From assembly GCA_029339195.1 (NCBI GenBank), contig JAPTJF010000499.1:1-44085 (forward strand): a DNA stretch of 44,085 nucleotides, given 5' to 3'. The notes under the pieces were generated by a model that ran no database searches, was not told where the DNA came from, and saw nothing but the letters and a program-made list of their open reading frames with translations. The stretch is from Micractinium sp. NFX-FRZ. Lineage: Eukaryota > Chlorophyta > Trebouxiophyceae > Chlorellales > Chlorellaceae. The number at the start of each line of letters is the position of its first letter. Within the stretch, counting starts at the first letter, position 1. Both the position numbers and the translations under genes were made by a program. This document shows positions 28,523 to 43,319 of this stretch, piece by piece.

Positions 28523-30340
28523 TCAGAAGTGGACCTCTATGATTTCCCCGCCATCCAGGTCCAGACCCTCGGGTGTCTCCTCTCCTCCCAGCCGGTCCCC
28601 ATCAAACACAAAGCGCAGGCCGGGGGCGTCTGGCGTGGGCAGCAGCCCCTCTTGGGCGGCCCAGGACCTGCAGGGGATGGCATGGGTGCACAGGTGGTGA
28701 CCAGGGGGGATGGCTGCACGATCTTACTGCATGGCAGAACCAACACCACGCATGCAGCAGCCTGCCCGGCAGCATGCAGGGCGGGCCAGGCAGCAGCAGC
28801 CAAGAGCAGCAGCCTGCCAGCCTCTCAGCTTGCCAACAGTATGCCATCACAGCCCCAAGAAGCAGCCAGCCAACAAGACATCATACGCCAGCAGCAGGGA
28901 GGAGCCACCAGGCAGCCACCGAGCAGCAGCAGCAGCGGCAGCCAGCCCACCTGTAGGCGGCAAAGAGCTTGCTGAAGGGGTCCCCTCGCTTCATGCGCAT
29001 CACCTTCTCCCCTTTCGAGCTCTTCAGCTTTAGCTCCACTCGGTCCTCATCCGCTGCCGCTGCTGCTGCTGCTGCTGGCGGCAGCGCGGCCCCGCCGCCT
29101 CCTGCCCCATAGCCGTACCCCGGGCTACCGCCTTCCTCCCCCTCCTCCTGGCTGCCGCCGGTGGCTGGCGCCGAGCCAGGGGTGGCGCCGCGGCTGTCGG
29201 GCCCCTCGTCCTCGCCTGTGAGATCTATATCCCCTCCCCGTCGCGCCGCCATGCCGCGCACCACCACAGGGCTTGGCTCTGCAGGGGCAGAGGCAGCAAG
29301 TGGCGGGCGCCCAGTGGGGGTTGGTGCAAGCCCTAGCCAGCACAGCGGCAGGGAGGCGGGGAGGCACTGCGGATGCGGCAGGCAAGCCATGCAGGCCAAG
29401 AGCAGGCACCTGCCTGCCATGCAAGCATTTGTTCCAGGCAAGACTGCGGCGCCCTACTAGCATGCCATGCAGCCCAGCTGCCACCGTGCATGCAAAGGCA
29501 GCTCAGTCCTCGCTGGCTTGCCCAACGCTTGTGCACCCACACGAGAGCCCCCGAGGTGCATGTGCCCTCCCTGCCCAGCACCAACCTATCTCCTCCACCT
29601 CATCATCATCCTCATCGTCTGAAGGTGCCTCCTGAGCCGCCTTGAGCCGCGCCTGGAGGGCCGCCGCCTGTTGCAGCAGCGCCGCGCTGCGCGAGTCCAG
29701 CGCCGGGGCGGGGGCGCCGGCGCCGCCTGCACCGCGGCCGCCGCCGCGAGGCGGCGCCGACAGCAAGCCGGCCTGCAGGCTGGAGGCGGTGCTGTGCCCG
29801 GCAGCGCCTCGCACTGCTGCTGCTGCTGCCTCATTCAAGATCTTCTGATCGCTGTCGCTATCGCTCAGCTCTATCACCTCCAGCTCAGCGCCGCCCCCGG
29901 CCTTGCCGTGCCGCCCGGCGCCGCGCCGCCCGCCGCCGCGCAGCTGCTTCACCTTGCGCCGCTTGCTGTCTGGCATCAGATAGTCGCAATCGTCATCATC
30001 ATTCTCGGTGGCATCGGAGACGGCACCGGCCTTGTCGGCTGCCGTTGGCAAGCGAAGGCGAGCGGGGAAGGCGGGTGAGGTGGGTGCAGGCAGCGTGGGC
30101 AAAGTGCAGGTGGGGTGGGGCGGCGAGTTGGACTCCCACTGCAGAAAGCACACTCAGATGGCATCAGCACGTAATCAATGCTGCAGCAGGCCCAAGCAGA
30201 CTCAACAGGTGGTCCCCGTCAGGCAGCGGCGGTGGCGGCAGGGCAGGCAGCGGCGGCGCACTTCGGTTGTTGTTGCCAGGGCTCTCGTCCTCCTCTGGCG
30301 GCTCGTCTCCATAGCCCCATAAGTCGGCTACATCAGCCAT
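28523..30340 (-). CDS. Protein with C-terminal Rad60/NIP45-type SUMO-like domain
   Basis: Four exons join in phase: 30340-30262, 30038-29586, 29278-28951 and 28667-28523 (TGA), giving about 334 residues. The N-terminus is acidic (GDEPPEEDESPG). It is followed by ENDDDDCDYLMPDSKRRKVK, a likely nuclear localisation signal, and two possible SUMO-interacting motifs, EVIELSDSDSD and DIDLTGEDE. Long Ala/Gly-rich linkers follow. The last about 80 residues form a ubiquitin-like fold: VELKLKSSKGEKVMRMKRGD, FSKLFAAYR, LRFVFDGDRL and a final LDGGEIIEVHF. This matches SUMO-like domains of Rad60/Esc2/NIP45 proteins, which act with SUMO pathway enzymes in genome stability; here that role is inferred. No C-terminal GG follows, so it is not itself conjugated. 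The exon 1 donor (A-GTGCGC) was chosen to keep phase. Confidence 0.78.
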
Positions 30341-34112
<3,772 letters not shown>

Positions 34113-34849
34113 TGAGAGACAACTCTAAAACATGACTGCAATGCAACACCGTAGTCAAAATAGGCAGGGGTGCAGCGCCCATGCTTGCCTGCCCGGTCAC
34201 CCTCCTTCCCCCGCCCCTCCCACACCTTGCCACCCACCCTTGCCTGGCTGGCTGGTGGCCGGCTTGGAGCCAGCCAGCTGCAGCGGGGCTCGTGATGCCT
34301 TCCTAGTCCCCAGCTGCCCGTTGACCTCCACCCCTGCTCACCCCGCTGGCTGGCACTTCACTCTGCAGCATCAGCGCCTCCTTATGTAATCCTCTCCTCC
34401 TGCCCTCTCTCCCCTTGCTCTGTCTCTAACGCGGGCCGCCTCACCGCCCCACGCCTCTCTCTCTCCTCCCCCGCGTGGAGACCCTCTGGCAGCTCAGCGC
34501 AAGTGTGTTACCGTTTGCAGCTCTCTCTGTCTGTGTCTCCTCAAAGCCATTTTATGTTCACCAATTCGTTTATTTCCCTCAGCTTTTGCCAGCCGTGCCG
34601 TCTGTCACAGCCGCTTCCTCCCGTCGGGCCAGGCCACACTGCCCCGCCCTGCTGCTGGGTGAGGATGCTGCTGCCAGCATATGAGGGGCGGGTGCGATGG
34701 AAGGCACCATGCCAGGCCTGCCTGGCTGCGCCTGCCGTGCTGGACACATCTGCCGCTGCCTGTTGCGCGGTCAACCAGAGGGGCTGTGTGTTCGAGGCGC
34801 CGCATGGTGTCGTGGCAAGCAGCAGAGCAGCTCTGCTGCTTCTCCGCAG
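34113..34849. other. Convergent 3' region of the ArfGAP and ATP23 genes
   Basis: Holds the ArfGAP 3' UTR with a TGTAA at 34385-34389, then a pyrimidine-rich stretch (34390-34480), then the ATP23 3' flank on the other strand. No coding exon recognised. Confidence 0.5.
34385..34389 (+). terminator. Candidate TGTAA poly(A) signal, ArfGAP gene
   Basis: TGTAA about 270 bases after the ArfGAP stop, in an AT-richer context. Confidence 0.4.
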
Positions 34850-36182
34850 TCAGGGGATGCGGTCAAAGGGCGCTGTGTCTTGCAAGCAGCTGTCAAACAC
34901 AGCATCCACAGCCGTCGTCGCCTTCATGCCTTTGCAGTACGGGTTCATGCTCACTGCAGGGGCCGGGGGGGAGTGGTGAGGAGAGGCAGGGAAGCTGGGG
35001 GTCAGGAGGCGACGTAGGGGGAGAGAGGGTTTGCAGGGTGGCCTGGCTGCGGATGGGGCCACGCTCGGCACTGGGAGGGGAAGCGCACAGTGCGTGCAGA
35101 CATGATGGGGGCGGTGCTGGGCCGTGGGCACAGGCACATGCTGCTGCAGAGGCCTTGTGCTGGCCTCCACTGGGAGCCGACACACTGCCCTGGGCGGGCC
35201 AGGGGGTAGCGCACCGTCCCGCCAACACACGAGCGCCACGCCCCTTGCGCTCCGAGTCCCTCGTTGCCCAGCGGTGGGCCGACTTCCTGCTGGCCCGCTG
35301 GCCCGAGGCCCCCGCCGAATGCAGCTGGCTTCAATCTAAAGAGGGAAATCTGAAGGCTCCCATTGAGCAGCAAGACTGTGAGAGAGAGCTCACCCGACAG
35401 CTCCGCCCGCCGCCGCACACACTTTTGGAACTGGGCGCGCAGCGCCACGTTGCCGCGCAGCAGCTCCATCTTGAAGTTGCAGTCGCCTGCACATTGCATG
35501 TCAAGTAAGTTACACACACAAGAGTTGGCTTGCACATGTGGATTCGCAGTCAGAAGGGAAACCATACAGGAACCAGCATCAAGGCGACGCCCACCCACAC
35601 AGCTGTCTGCCCGCACCCCTGCCCCTGCACACCCACAACCCCTGCCCACTCATGTCTGCTACCTGACAGCGCCCTGCATCCTGCTGCACATGCTGTGCTG
35701 TGCTGTGCTGGCGCCTGCCCACCCCAGTATCAGCCCCCGCCTGCTTCCCGCCCCCAACCCAGCTCAACCTCGGTTTGCCCACCTGACAGCGCGGCTGCTC
35801 GGATCTCGCTGCACGCGTGGTGCTGGCAGTTGGTCCAGTCCAGGTTGGAGGAGCGGCAGTGGTCGTAGGCGTGCACCAGCTCGTGAGTTAGCGCGTGGTC
35901 AATCTCCTCCTGCAGGAGGATAGGACTTTGTAGTAGTGGGGAGGAGGATGAGTCTTGGGAAATAGAAATAGAGGTGATTGCAGGCACAATGTGTGGGGAC
36001 AGCAGTCGTTGGCGCGCTCCAGCTCGTGTGTCAGCGCATGGTCAAGCTCATCCTGCATAACAGAAGTAGTGGGGAGGAGGATGAGCCTTTGGGGAAAGAG
36101 TAGTTATTGCGGGCACACTGTGGGCGGCAGCAGTGGTCAGGGCAGGCACCAAAGGCAGCACGCACACACGCGCAGCAGCAGC

Positions 36183-36213
<31 letters not shown>

Positions 36214-37334
36214 CAAGCAGCAGCAGTACCAGCTGGTTGCAGCAACTCCTTGTTGGGAAACCGGCTGCCAAGTCAGTAACAGCTCATCCACAGAAGGCAG
36301 GAAGCAGCAGCCAGGGACCCACCTGTGTGGACAGGTGGTTGTGGCAGATGACCACACCATCAGGCGGGCGGAAGCCGCCGCCTACCTGCGAGAGGGAGGG
36401 CAAGGGGGAGGCGGCCAGGACAGGCAGCTGCGTCAGGCAGCCAGGAGCAGGAGGATGCGGAGGAACAAGAAGAGGCAGGCCGGGGCCGCCGGCAACCTGC
36501 AGCCATGGCAGCCAGATGTGCCAGGGTCAGGGGCGGGGAGGAGGAAGGAGAATCGGGGGAAGTGGGAACCGCCAGGCGGGCGGAAGACGATGGGGCAGAG
36601 CGTGGGCAGCAGGAGTGGCGAGGCTGGGCTTGCATTCATGCTGCTGCCAACGAGGTTCAGCAGTTGCATCAGGCGCAGGAGGGAGGCGGGATGGTGGCAG
36701 AACGAGGTGGGCAGTCGACTAGAGGGCACAGGGCGGTGGCGGGTGCAACGGCACAGGAAGGCTGGCTGGCAGTGCGGCTGGCTGGCACAACCAGGTTGCG
36801 AAATAGACTGAAGTACTCATGGGATGGACCGCAGCGCAGCTCCCCACTTGACTGGATGGGAACAAGCGGAAGCAAAGAATGAGAAGAAGAAGGAGAGGTC
36901 CATGCGCACCTCTGCATCGCAGTTCTCCACATGGATGAACTTCTTGCCTACTGCGCACCCCGACTGCACGCCAGGGGGCGGACGACACATCAGACAGACT
37001 CCGGGGCAGGTGTAGGAAACACCCCTGGGTCCGGGCAGCTGCAGGCAGCTTGCCGGCCTGCACAGGCAAGCGGCAGGCGGCAGCAGTGGCGGCAGGCGGC
37101 GGCAGGCGGCGGCGGCGGCGCTGGCGGCCCCTGGCTCACCTCCTCCATCTTTTCGAGCATGAATTTGACCGTCAGGTTGCGTGACGTCGCCTTGTCGACC
37201 ATCTGCTGGCAGTGCTCCGCTGTGGTGCCCAACCAGGCCGTGCGCCCCTCTGCCGGCTCCTTGGCCACCTGCGGCTGCTCCTGCTGTTGCTGCGGCGGCG
37301 GCTGCTGGAGTTGCTGCTCCGGCTGCGGCGCCAT
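34850..37334 (-). CDS. ATP23: Mitochondrial inner-membrane-type metalloprotease ATP23 (peptidase M76)
   Basis: Six exons join in phase: 37334-37140, 36963-36910, 36385-36323, 35909-35783, 35486-35394 and 34953-34850 (TGA), giving about 211 residues. The zinc-protease motif is HELVH (residues 113-117) in ALTHELVHAYDHCR. The family-specific sequences are present: DWTNCQHHACSEIRAAALSG, DCNFKMELLRGN, NPYC and a VFDSCLQDTAPFDRIP end. ICHNHLS precedes the active-site exon. In yeast, ATP23 processes the Atp6 precursor and helps assemble ATP synthase in the intermembrane space. Conserved Cys residues here fit a disulphide-rich intermembrane-space fold. The N-terminus is Gln-rich with no clear presequence, as is usual in this family. 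Intron 3 contains a (CAG)n run and a decayed copy of the catalytic exon. Confidence 0.92.
35860..36150 (-). repeat. Tandem duplicate of the ATP23 catalytic exon 5' part
   Basis: The first about 50 bases of exon 4, coding EEIDHALTHELVHAYD, recur upstream in intron 3 at about 36008-36057 as DELDHALTHELERAND, with an adjoining TATGCAG acceptor. The next about 90 bases of intron (AGTAGTGGGGAGGAGGATGA and onward) are duplicated as well, so the unit is about 141 bases. The ghost has lost the second zinc-binding His (HELVH to HELER). Confidence 0.88.
36170..36229 (+). repeat. CAG trinucleotide repeat in ATP23 intron 3
   Basis: A run of about 15-18 CAG triplets, interrupted by CGG and CAA. On the transcribed strand this is CTG-rich. 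It lies well inside the intron. Confidence 0.9.
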
Positions 37335-37671
37335 GCTGCTGTGCAACCCGCAAAGCGCCGAGACCTCGAGAGCGGGTGATGGGAGCTAGGGGCTCTGCGA
37401 CGGCTGGGGCGGAATGGCCAGAGTAGCAGTGATGTAATGAAACGCGCCTTGGCCCCGCTACTGCGCTCTAGGGTCCTGGGAGGGCCCCGCCAGCTGAGCA
37501 CCCCTGAGCACCGTGCACGAAGGTTGCCCACAGACGGCTCTCCTAGCACCTGACCCACACTGACAAGAGAGGCTCTCAGCTTTACAGAAATCGCTCCCAG
37601 TTGATCAGAGGGTGACAGAGGAACTGAGGCAGCAGGCGCGACAGTGCAGAGGGCAATGCGGGAGGGAGTCT
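37335..37671 (-). other. Spacer between ATP23 and the AEC-MORN gene
   Basis: Both neighbours read on the - strand, so this spacer holds the 3' UTR of the AEC-MORN gene and the ATP23 promoter. A TGTAA on the - strand (37586-37582), about 86 bases past the AEC-MORN stop, is a candidate poly(A) signal. Confidence 0.5.
37582..37586 (-). terminator. Candidate TGTAA poly(A) signal, AEC-MORN gene
   Basis: TTACA on the + strand, that is TGTAA on the transcript, 86 bases after the stop codon at 37672. Confidence 0.4.
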
Positions 37672-40600
37672 TCAGAGCGGGGCGATGAAAGAGCGGCCGC
37701 CGGCGGCAAAGCGGTGGCCTGGCAATGACCGTAAGGGCGGCAGGACGCGCTGGGACCGCCGCTGCAGCTGCACTGGCTGCTTGAGACGCAGTCTGCTGCT
37801 ACTGCCATGGCTGGGGAGCGCCTGGGGCAGGCCTGGCGGCTGTGGCGGCTGCGGAGGCGGGTCTGACCCAACATCCGAGAACGCAGAGCGCCGCTTTGGC
37901 TTTGGCTGCTGCTGCTGCTTTAACAAATCTGCTGCCGCTGCTGCTGCTGGCGTGGTTTCGCTGCTGCTACTACTGCTGCTGCCGCCGTTGCCGCTGCCCA
38001 CTGCCGCGCCAGCAGCGCTGGCTTGGGGGCCGGCAACCGGTGACGGCGCTGCTGGCACTGCACTCGCAGCCGTGCCGCCGCCGCCGCCGCTGCTGCTGCT
38101 GCTGCTCGCTGCTGCCCCAGGTGCTGCTGCCCTGGCGGCCCCGGGGGCAGGCGAGTAAGTCATCTTCACTTTTCGCTGCTGCTGCTGCTGCTGGCTCTGC
38201 AGCCGGCCAGCAACGGCCAGCGCAGCCACAGCAGAGGATACACCCAAGAGAGCCACAAGGAAGGGGAGCACGCTGCCCGCTGCTGCTGAAACGGTTGCTG
38301 CCACACCCAGCAGCGGCAGCAGCACCAGGGCGGCAGCAGCGGATGCACGGGTGATGGCGGCTGCTAGGTTCTCATTCAGCCGGAAGCGGTGGGCATAGGC
38401 GAGCAACTGCACGCGGGGAATAGGGTGGAGGGTAGAGGGCAACATGGGGTGGGGCTTGGGGGGCCAGCAGCGGAGGAGCTTGACGTGTGTGGTCACTTCT
38501 GCTTTTTTCCTGAACGGGCGCCCAGCCGGCCTGCTGCTGCTATGTGCAGCCCACCAGGCAGGCACAACCACCAAGGCATCCCCCCACAAGCTGCATGACC
38601 TCGCACCGGAGAGAGAGGTGCCACTGTGGGGAACAGCCAGCCAACAGGAGGCACCGGCACGCAACCCAAAGGAGAGTTGCAACAACTTGCTGTGTACGAC
38701 ATATTCATAAACACTGCGTGTGTGCCCAATCAGAATTACCTGAGGCGCCGCGGGTGCCACGGCGCACAGCAGCATGGGTCCAAGCGCCCCCAGCGCCCGC
38801 GCCGCCGGCCAGCCCAGCCGCGCTGCAGCAAGGCAGGCAGCGGCCGCAAGCAGCAGCGGCGGCAGGAGGCGGAGCGCCAGCACAGCACCCACATCGCCGG
38901 CCTGCGGTTTGTATGGGAGGGAGGGCAGCGTGAGACAGCACAGCGGCCAGTGTCAGCAGTGTGCAGGCCAAGCACGCTTGTTCAGATGGGAGTGCAGCAG
39001 GTACGGGTGGCAGGCCGTATGCAGTGCAGGTGTGTGTGCAGACTGGGTTTGAGAGAGAGAGAGATTTGCTGGTCTACGAGCCCTCAGATTTCATAGATAA
39101 ACTGGTCACCGAGCAGGCCGGGCCACGCCACGCTGCCCCGCTACCCCGCGGCATTGGGGGCAGGGGAGCAAGCAGGGGCGGGGGGTGCGGGCGGCGGCAG
39201 GGGAGCGGCGGGGCGGGGGTGGGGGTGGCAGGCAGGCGGGGGAGCGGGGGAGGGGCAGCAGGGGAGGGCGGCAGCAGGGTGGGGGTGGGGTGGGGATGGG
39301 GAGCGGGCGGCAGGGAGGGCGGCGGGGAGGGGGAGGGGGAGGGGAGCGGCGGCGGGGGGCGGGGGGGGGCCACCTAACGGGGAGCTAAGGGCAGCGCTTT
39401 GCAGCCCGGCCTTCCACTTTGCTCTCTAGTATAGCTGTTCTAATCATCGGGCTCAACTTCTCTCTCAGGTGGTGTGATGCAGGCATGCGTTCAAGTGCAT
39501 GCATGGTGCGTGCGCGGTGCAGGAGAGGGTGCGGCGTGCACTACCGGCATGGCGTGCAGAGCGAGCGGCAGCAAGCAGTGCAGCAGCGGCAGCCAATGCG
39601 GTCGCAGCAGGCACAGAGCAGCATGACACGCAATGCAGCAGAAAGTGCGTTAGAAAGACGGCCGCCTGTTGAGGTGCCTGGCCAGCAGCAGCAGGCAGGC
39701 CGCTCAAAATAGCACCGCCCGCGCCTGCTTGCTCCCCACGCTGCATGCACAACCAACACTTCCCACCCTACCTGCCGGGGCTGAGGCGCCCCCAGGTCAA
39801 GCGTGATCCCCAGCGCCGCCAGCGCCAGCGGGCCGTGCGCCAGAGCCAGCTGCCCCGTCAACACCTCTAGCGTGGGCGTGAGGCTGCGCCCTGTCAGCGC
39901 CAGCACCGCCGCTGCCACGTAGGCCCAGGTGGGGGGATCAGAGAGGAGCTGCTGCAGGGCGTCGGCGGCGCCGCCCCCGCCCACTTGCACCCGGCGGGCG
40001 GCTGCTGCCGCCTCGCTGGCGCCCTCAACTGCCAGCGAGCACTGCCACTCGTCCCACTCCACCTCCAGCTTGCCCTCGCGCCACACGCCGGCCTGCCGGG
40101 GGGACAGGAGCGGGGCGGCAGGCATGGCAACGGGGGCAGGCGTTACAGCGAAGGACTTTGGAAGTGCGGGGCAGGCGGCAGGCAACCAAGCAGAGAGGGA
40201 AACACAGGGAGGCAGGCCAGGCGGGCACAGCTGCCACCAGGTTTAGCGAGCGGCCGAAGAGTTTCGCGCTGGCTGGCCTGCCTGCGCTGCCGGCACACAT
40301 CCTGTGCCTGGTGAGTGCCCTCTAGTCGCGGTGCCCCACCCCTGGGCGCACCCCTCCTTGGCCCCGCCCACACCTCACCTGCACTTTGCCGCTGGCAAAG
40401 GTGCGCACGCCCACGCCCTCCATGCGCCCGCCGCGCCACTCCCCCTCGTAGATGCCCCCCTTGGGGAAGCGGTACACACCACGCCCCTCCTTCATGTTGC
40501 TCCGCCACTCCCCTGCAGCCAGGCAGGCAGCCAGGTTTTGTAAAGGAGGGCGGGTGTTGAGTGTCCCAGGTGGGGGTGGGGGTGGTGAGGGAGTGTATGT

Positions 40601-41947
40601 GAGGGGGTGGTGAGGGAGTGTGCCTGGCGCGGGCGGCACGGGATGAAGGCAGCGCGGCGAGCGGCGGTGCCAGTCGGCGAAGTGAGCTTCCATCCGGGTG
40701 TGGCTGCAGCCTGCCAGGGTCCCCACAGCAAATGCATGCCCCTACCTTCATATGCCGCAGCACCGCTTCCGATGCTGCCCTGCCCCAGCAGCCTTCAAGT
40801 TGTCCCACCCTAAACCCACGAGCCCGTGCATCAATGCCCACCCTTGTCGGGCACGCCGCTGGCGGAGTGTGTGCACGCCACACCCTTCCTACCCAACTCA
40901 CTCACCCCGCCGGCACCACAAACTCAGCCCGCCTACCTTCGTAGCGTGCGCCGCTGGGGTAGGCATACACTCCATACCCCTGCTTCAGCATGCCCAGCCA
41001 CTCCCCCCGGTAGGTGCCCCCGTCCTCGTGCGCGTAGCTCTCAGGAAAGGCCGCCCCTGCCGTGGAGTACAGCATGTAGCTGCCCACCCAGGCGGCCAGG
41101 CTGTTGACGGCGCCGCACAGCAGCGCGGCGTGCAGGCCTGGGGCGCCAAAGAGGGCCGAGGCCAGGGGGTAGGCGGCCAGGGGGAGGGCGGCGCCGCCGG
41201 CGGCAGCACCCACCAGCAGGCCTCGCTCCTTGGGGTGGCGGGTGCGGAAGCTCAGCCTGCGGTGGGGCACATGATGGGCGGGACGGGGACGGTGAGATGG
41301 GGTAACCGGGGTGAAGAGCAGTGTAGCTGTGTGGTGTAGCCGGGGTGAAGAACAGCATCGATGTGTGGGCGGCGGATCCAAGGAGAGGGGCGCACGGCAG
41401 CCGGCAGAACAGTCGGCTGGCAGCCTGCCGGCAGCGCAGCCCCCCGCTCACCAGGCGAGCCCAGCAGACAGCGCGGTCGCCAGCAGTGCGCCCAGCAGCA
41501 CGGGCAGCTGGATGTCGGACAGTGCAATACTGCAGGCAGATGGGAGGCAATCGTGCAGGCAGCGTGAGTGGAGCGGAGCAGCGGAGCAGCACCGCGGCAG
41601 GGATGGTGCGGCGGCAGCGGCGGTGGCGGCGTGGTGCAAACAGCACGGCCACTGCCCCGGGCCGCCCGGCGCACCCGTTGAAGCTTTGAAGGATGAGGGA
41701 CGGGAGGGTGACCCAGTTGACAAACTTGGCAGCCGTCTGCAAGGGGTGATCGGGCATGCAGGCAACAGTGAGCGGCCGGGCCGCAGACCTCAGGCTAACA
41801 AGCCTTGGCACCGTGTGTGCTGCCGAGGCAGGCACCCACCTCGCCGTCGGCGGTGCTGAACAGGTTGGTCTGCCGCAGAAGCGCACCCACGCCGACAGCA
41901 GCGCCCAAGGGCGCCGCTGCCGCCAGGCAGCTCGCCAGCGCGTCCAT
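37672..41947 (-). CDS. Auxin-efflux-carrier-like (AEC) membrane protein with internal MORN repeats
   Basis: Eight exons join in phase: 41947-41840, 41736-41675, 41529-41452, 41256-40937, 40512-40379, 40092-39772, 38901-38740 and 38406-37672 (TGA), giving about 639 residues. Residues 1-154 look like the N-terminal half of an AEC transporter: hydrophobic segments around APLGAAVGVGALL, NWVTLPSLILQ, LPVLLGALLATALSAGLAW, AALPLAAYPLASALFG and HAALLCGAVNSLAAWVGSY. Residues about 161-260 hold three to four MORN repeats (GTYRGEWLGMLKQGYGVYAY, YEGEWRSNMKEGRGVYRF, YEGEWRGGRMEGVGVRTF). From about 286 the C-terminal half follows: DPPTWAYVAAAVLALTG, HGPLALAALGITLDLG, LRLLPPLLLAAAACLAAARL and LNENLAAAITRASAAAALVL. 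The tail (about 470-639) is Ser/Gln/Pro/Ala low complexity. Substrate unknown; MORN repeats usually bind lipids or proteins. An acceptor-like CTTACAG just before the ATG suggests a further 5' exon. Confidence 0.8.
39140..39376 (+). repeat. G-rich minisatellite in AEC-MORN intron 6
   Basis: About 235 bases of GGGGCGGGG, GGGTGGGG and GGCGGCAGGG motifs in an intron of 870 bases, C-rich on the transcript. On the + strand there are many possible G-quadruplexes. The open frame through it is compositional only. Confidence 0.85.
41290..41365. repeat. Short tandem duplication in AEC-MORN intron 3
   Basis: The motif ACCGGGGTGAAGAGCAG recurs as GCCGGGGTGAAGAACAG about 40 bases later, each followed by a GTGTRG-type sequence. 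It is intron-internal and not exon-derived. Confidence 0.6.
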
Positions 41948-42191
41948 CGGGAATGTCTGTAAGCGACAGGGGTGCCCGGATTGCAGGCGGGGGCTGTCCA
42001 GCAGGCGGAGCATGGGGCGAGACCGATGCACCCCACAGGAGCCTCCCGCAATCGTGGTTTGCAGCTCTGACGGTGTGTAGCACCAATCCAGTGACCTGAC
42101 ATCGCCGCCTACATCGCCGCGCGTCAGTTGCTGCCTGTCAACCCCACATGCCGCTGGCCCTCCTGCCTGTGCTCTAACCTCCGTCACCAAG
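41948..42191. promoter_or_regulatory. Divergent promoter region of the AEC-MORN and coiled-coil genes
   Basis: 244 bases separate the two proposed start codons on opposite strands. No TATA element was identified. If the AEC-MORN gene has an extra 5' exon, the true promoter interval would differ. Confidence 0.4.
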
Positions 42192-43319
42192 ATGCAAAGA
42201 GCCCGCCAGCGGGCGGCCCGGGATCAGCAGCGTGCTCAGACGGCGGCGCAGCTGGCGCAGTGCCGCCGGGCGGCGGCGGCGGGGGTGGCAGAAGCCCGCG
42301 AGCGCGCGACGGCAGAGGCGCAGCGCCAGCTTCTGTTGGCCGCAGTCGCCTGTTTGTCACCGCCGCCCATCGGGCAGGGCCACGCTGCAGCTGCTGCCGC
42401 GCAGCAGGCCTACCTGGTGAAGCACGAGGCGGCGGCGGCGCGGCAGCATGCGGCGCAGGAGAGCGCAGCGGCACGCCATGCGGCTGCCGTTGCGGTGCGC
42501 CAGCAGGAGCTGGAGCGAATTGCAGGGGAGGTGAGCCAGTGCTTTTTGGTGCTGAAGATGTGTTAGGGCGGTGGATGGGACGGAGACTTGTTGCAGGAAG
42601 GGATGACGACTGGGAAGCTGCTCTTTCCATCATTTATCATGGGTGCCTTGCCATCTTCCCCTGCGCATCGCCAAGGAGCCCCCCTACCCACCTACCCCAT
42701 CACGCATCATGCATCACGTACACGAAATTTGGGTCTTGTTTTTGCAAGGGTTCGTGACTTGAGGGGGCCGTGAATAGCGGTTGATAGCCATGATAGACTG
42801 AGCAGCCACGCACCCCTGTCGGCCCCCTGCCCGCCGCAGGAGGCAGCGCGGCTGCAGCGCCAGAAGCGCACCAGCATGCTGGAGGCGCAGCGCTCGCGCG
42901 CCGCCGCCGCCGCCCATGCGCAGCGGCAGGGCTCCGCGGCCCGCAAGGAGCAGGCGGCGCTGGCAGCGGCGGCCGGGGCAGCTGCCAGCCGCCCGCGCCC
43001 GCTGCACACCAGCACCCACATCGACTTCCGCTTCACCCGCCTGCACGAGCTGGCGTGCTGCACGGTGCTCCTCCCTAGCGCTGCCGCCGGCACAGTTGTT
43101 GAGCAACGCCACTGCAGCAGCGGCGCTGGCGGCGCCAGCGGGCAGCACACGGGGCCGCGGGCTCGTGGGGCCTGCCTGCCGGTACCTGGCAGTGCTGGCA
43201 GTGGCAGCAACCGGGGCGGCAGCGGCAGTGGCAGCGGCAACGGCAGCAGCGGTCGCCCCTTGCGCATGGTGCGGTACGGCGACTACTTGAGGGAGCTCCA
43301 GGCAGCGGGGCGGCGCTAG
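42192..43319 (+). CDS. Ala-rich coiled-coil protein of unknown function
   Basis: Two exons join in phase 0: 42192-42530 (ends GGGGAG with GTGAGC) and 42840-43319 (starts after CCGCCGCAG; TAG stop), giving 272 residues. Residues about 1-150 are a long, charged, Ala/Arg/Gln-rich helix (RQRAARDQQRAQTAAQLAQ; QRQKRTSMLEAQRSRAAAA), likely a coiled coil with a short break around ACLSPPPIGQG. A less biased segment follows (HTSTHIDFRFTRLHELACC), then a Gly/Ser linker and a conserved-looking C-terminal end (LRMVRYGDYLRELQAAG). No family is recognised with confidence. Such helices occur in ciliary or centrosomal and in scaffolding proteins, but nothing here shows which. It is divergent from the AEC-MORN gene. 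A second ATG could serve as start if the first is in the leader. Confidence 0.6.

Noticed and set aside
39074..39388. Pro-rich (-) and Gly-rich (+) open frames in the G-rich tract
   Set aside because: They are purely compositional and lie inside an AEC-MORN intron between exons that join in phase.
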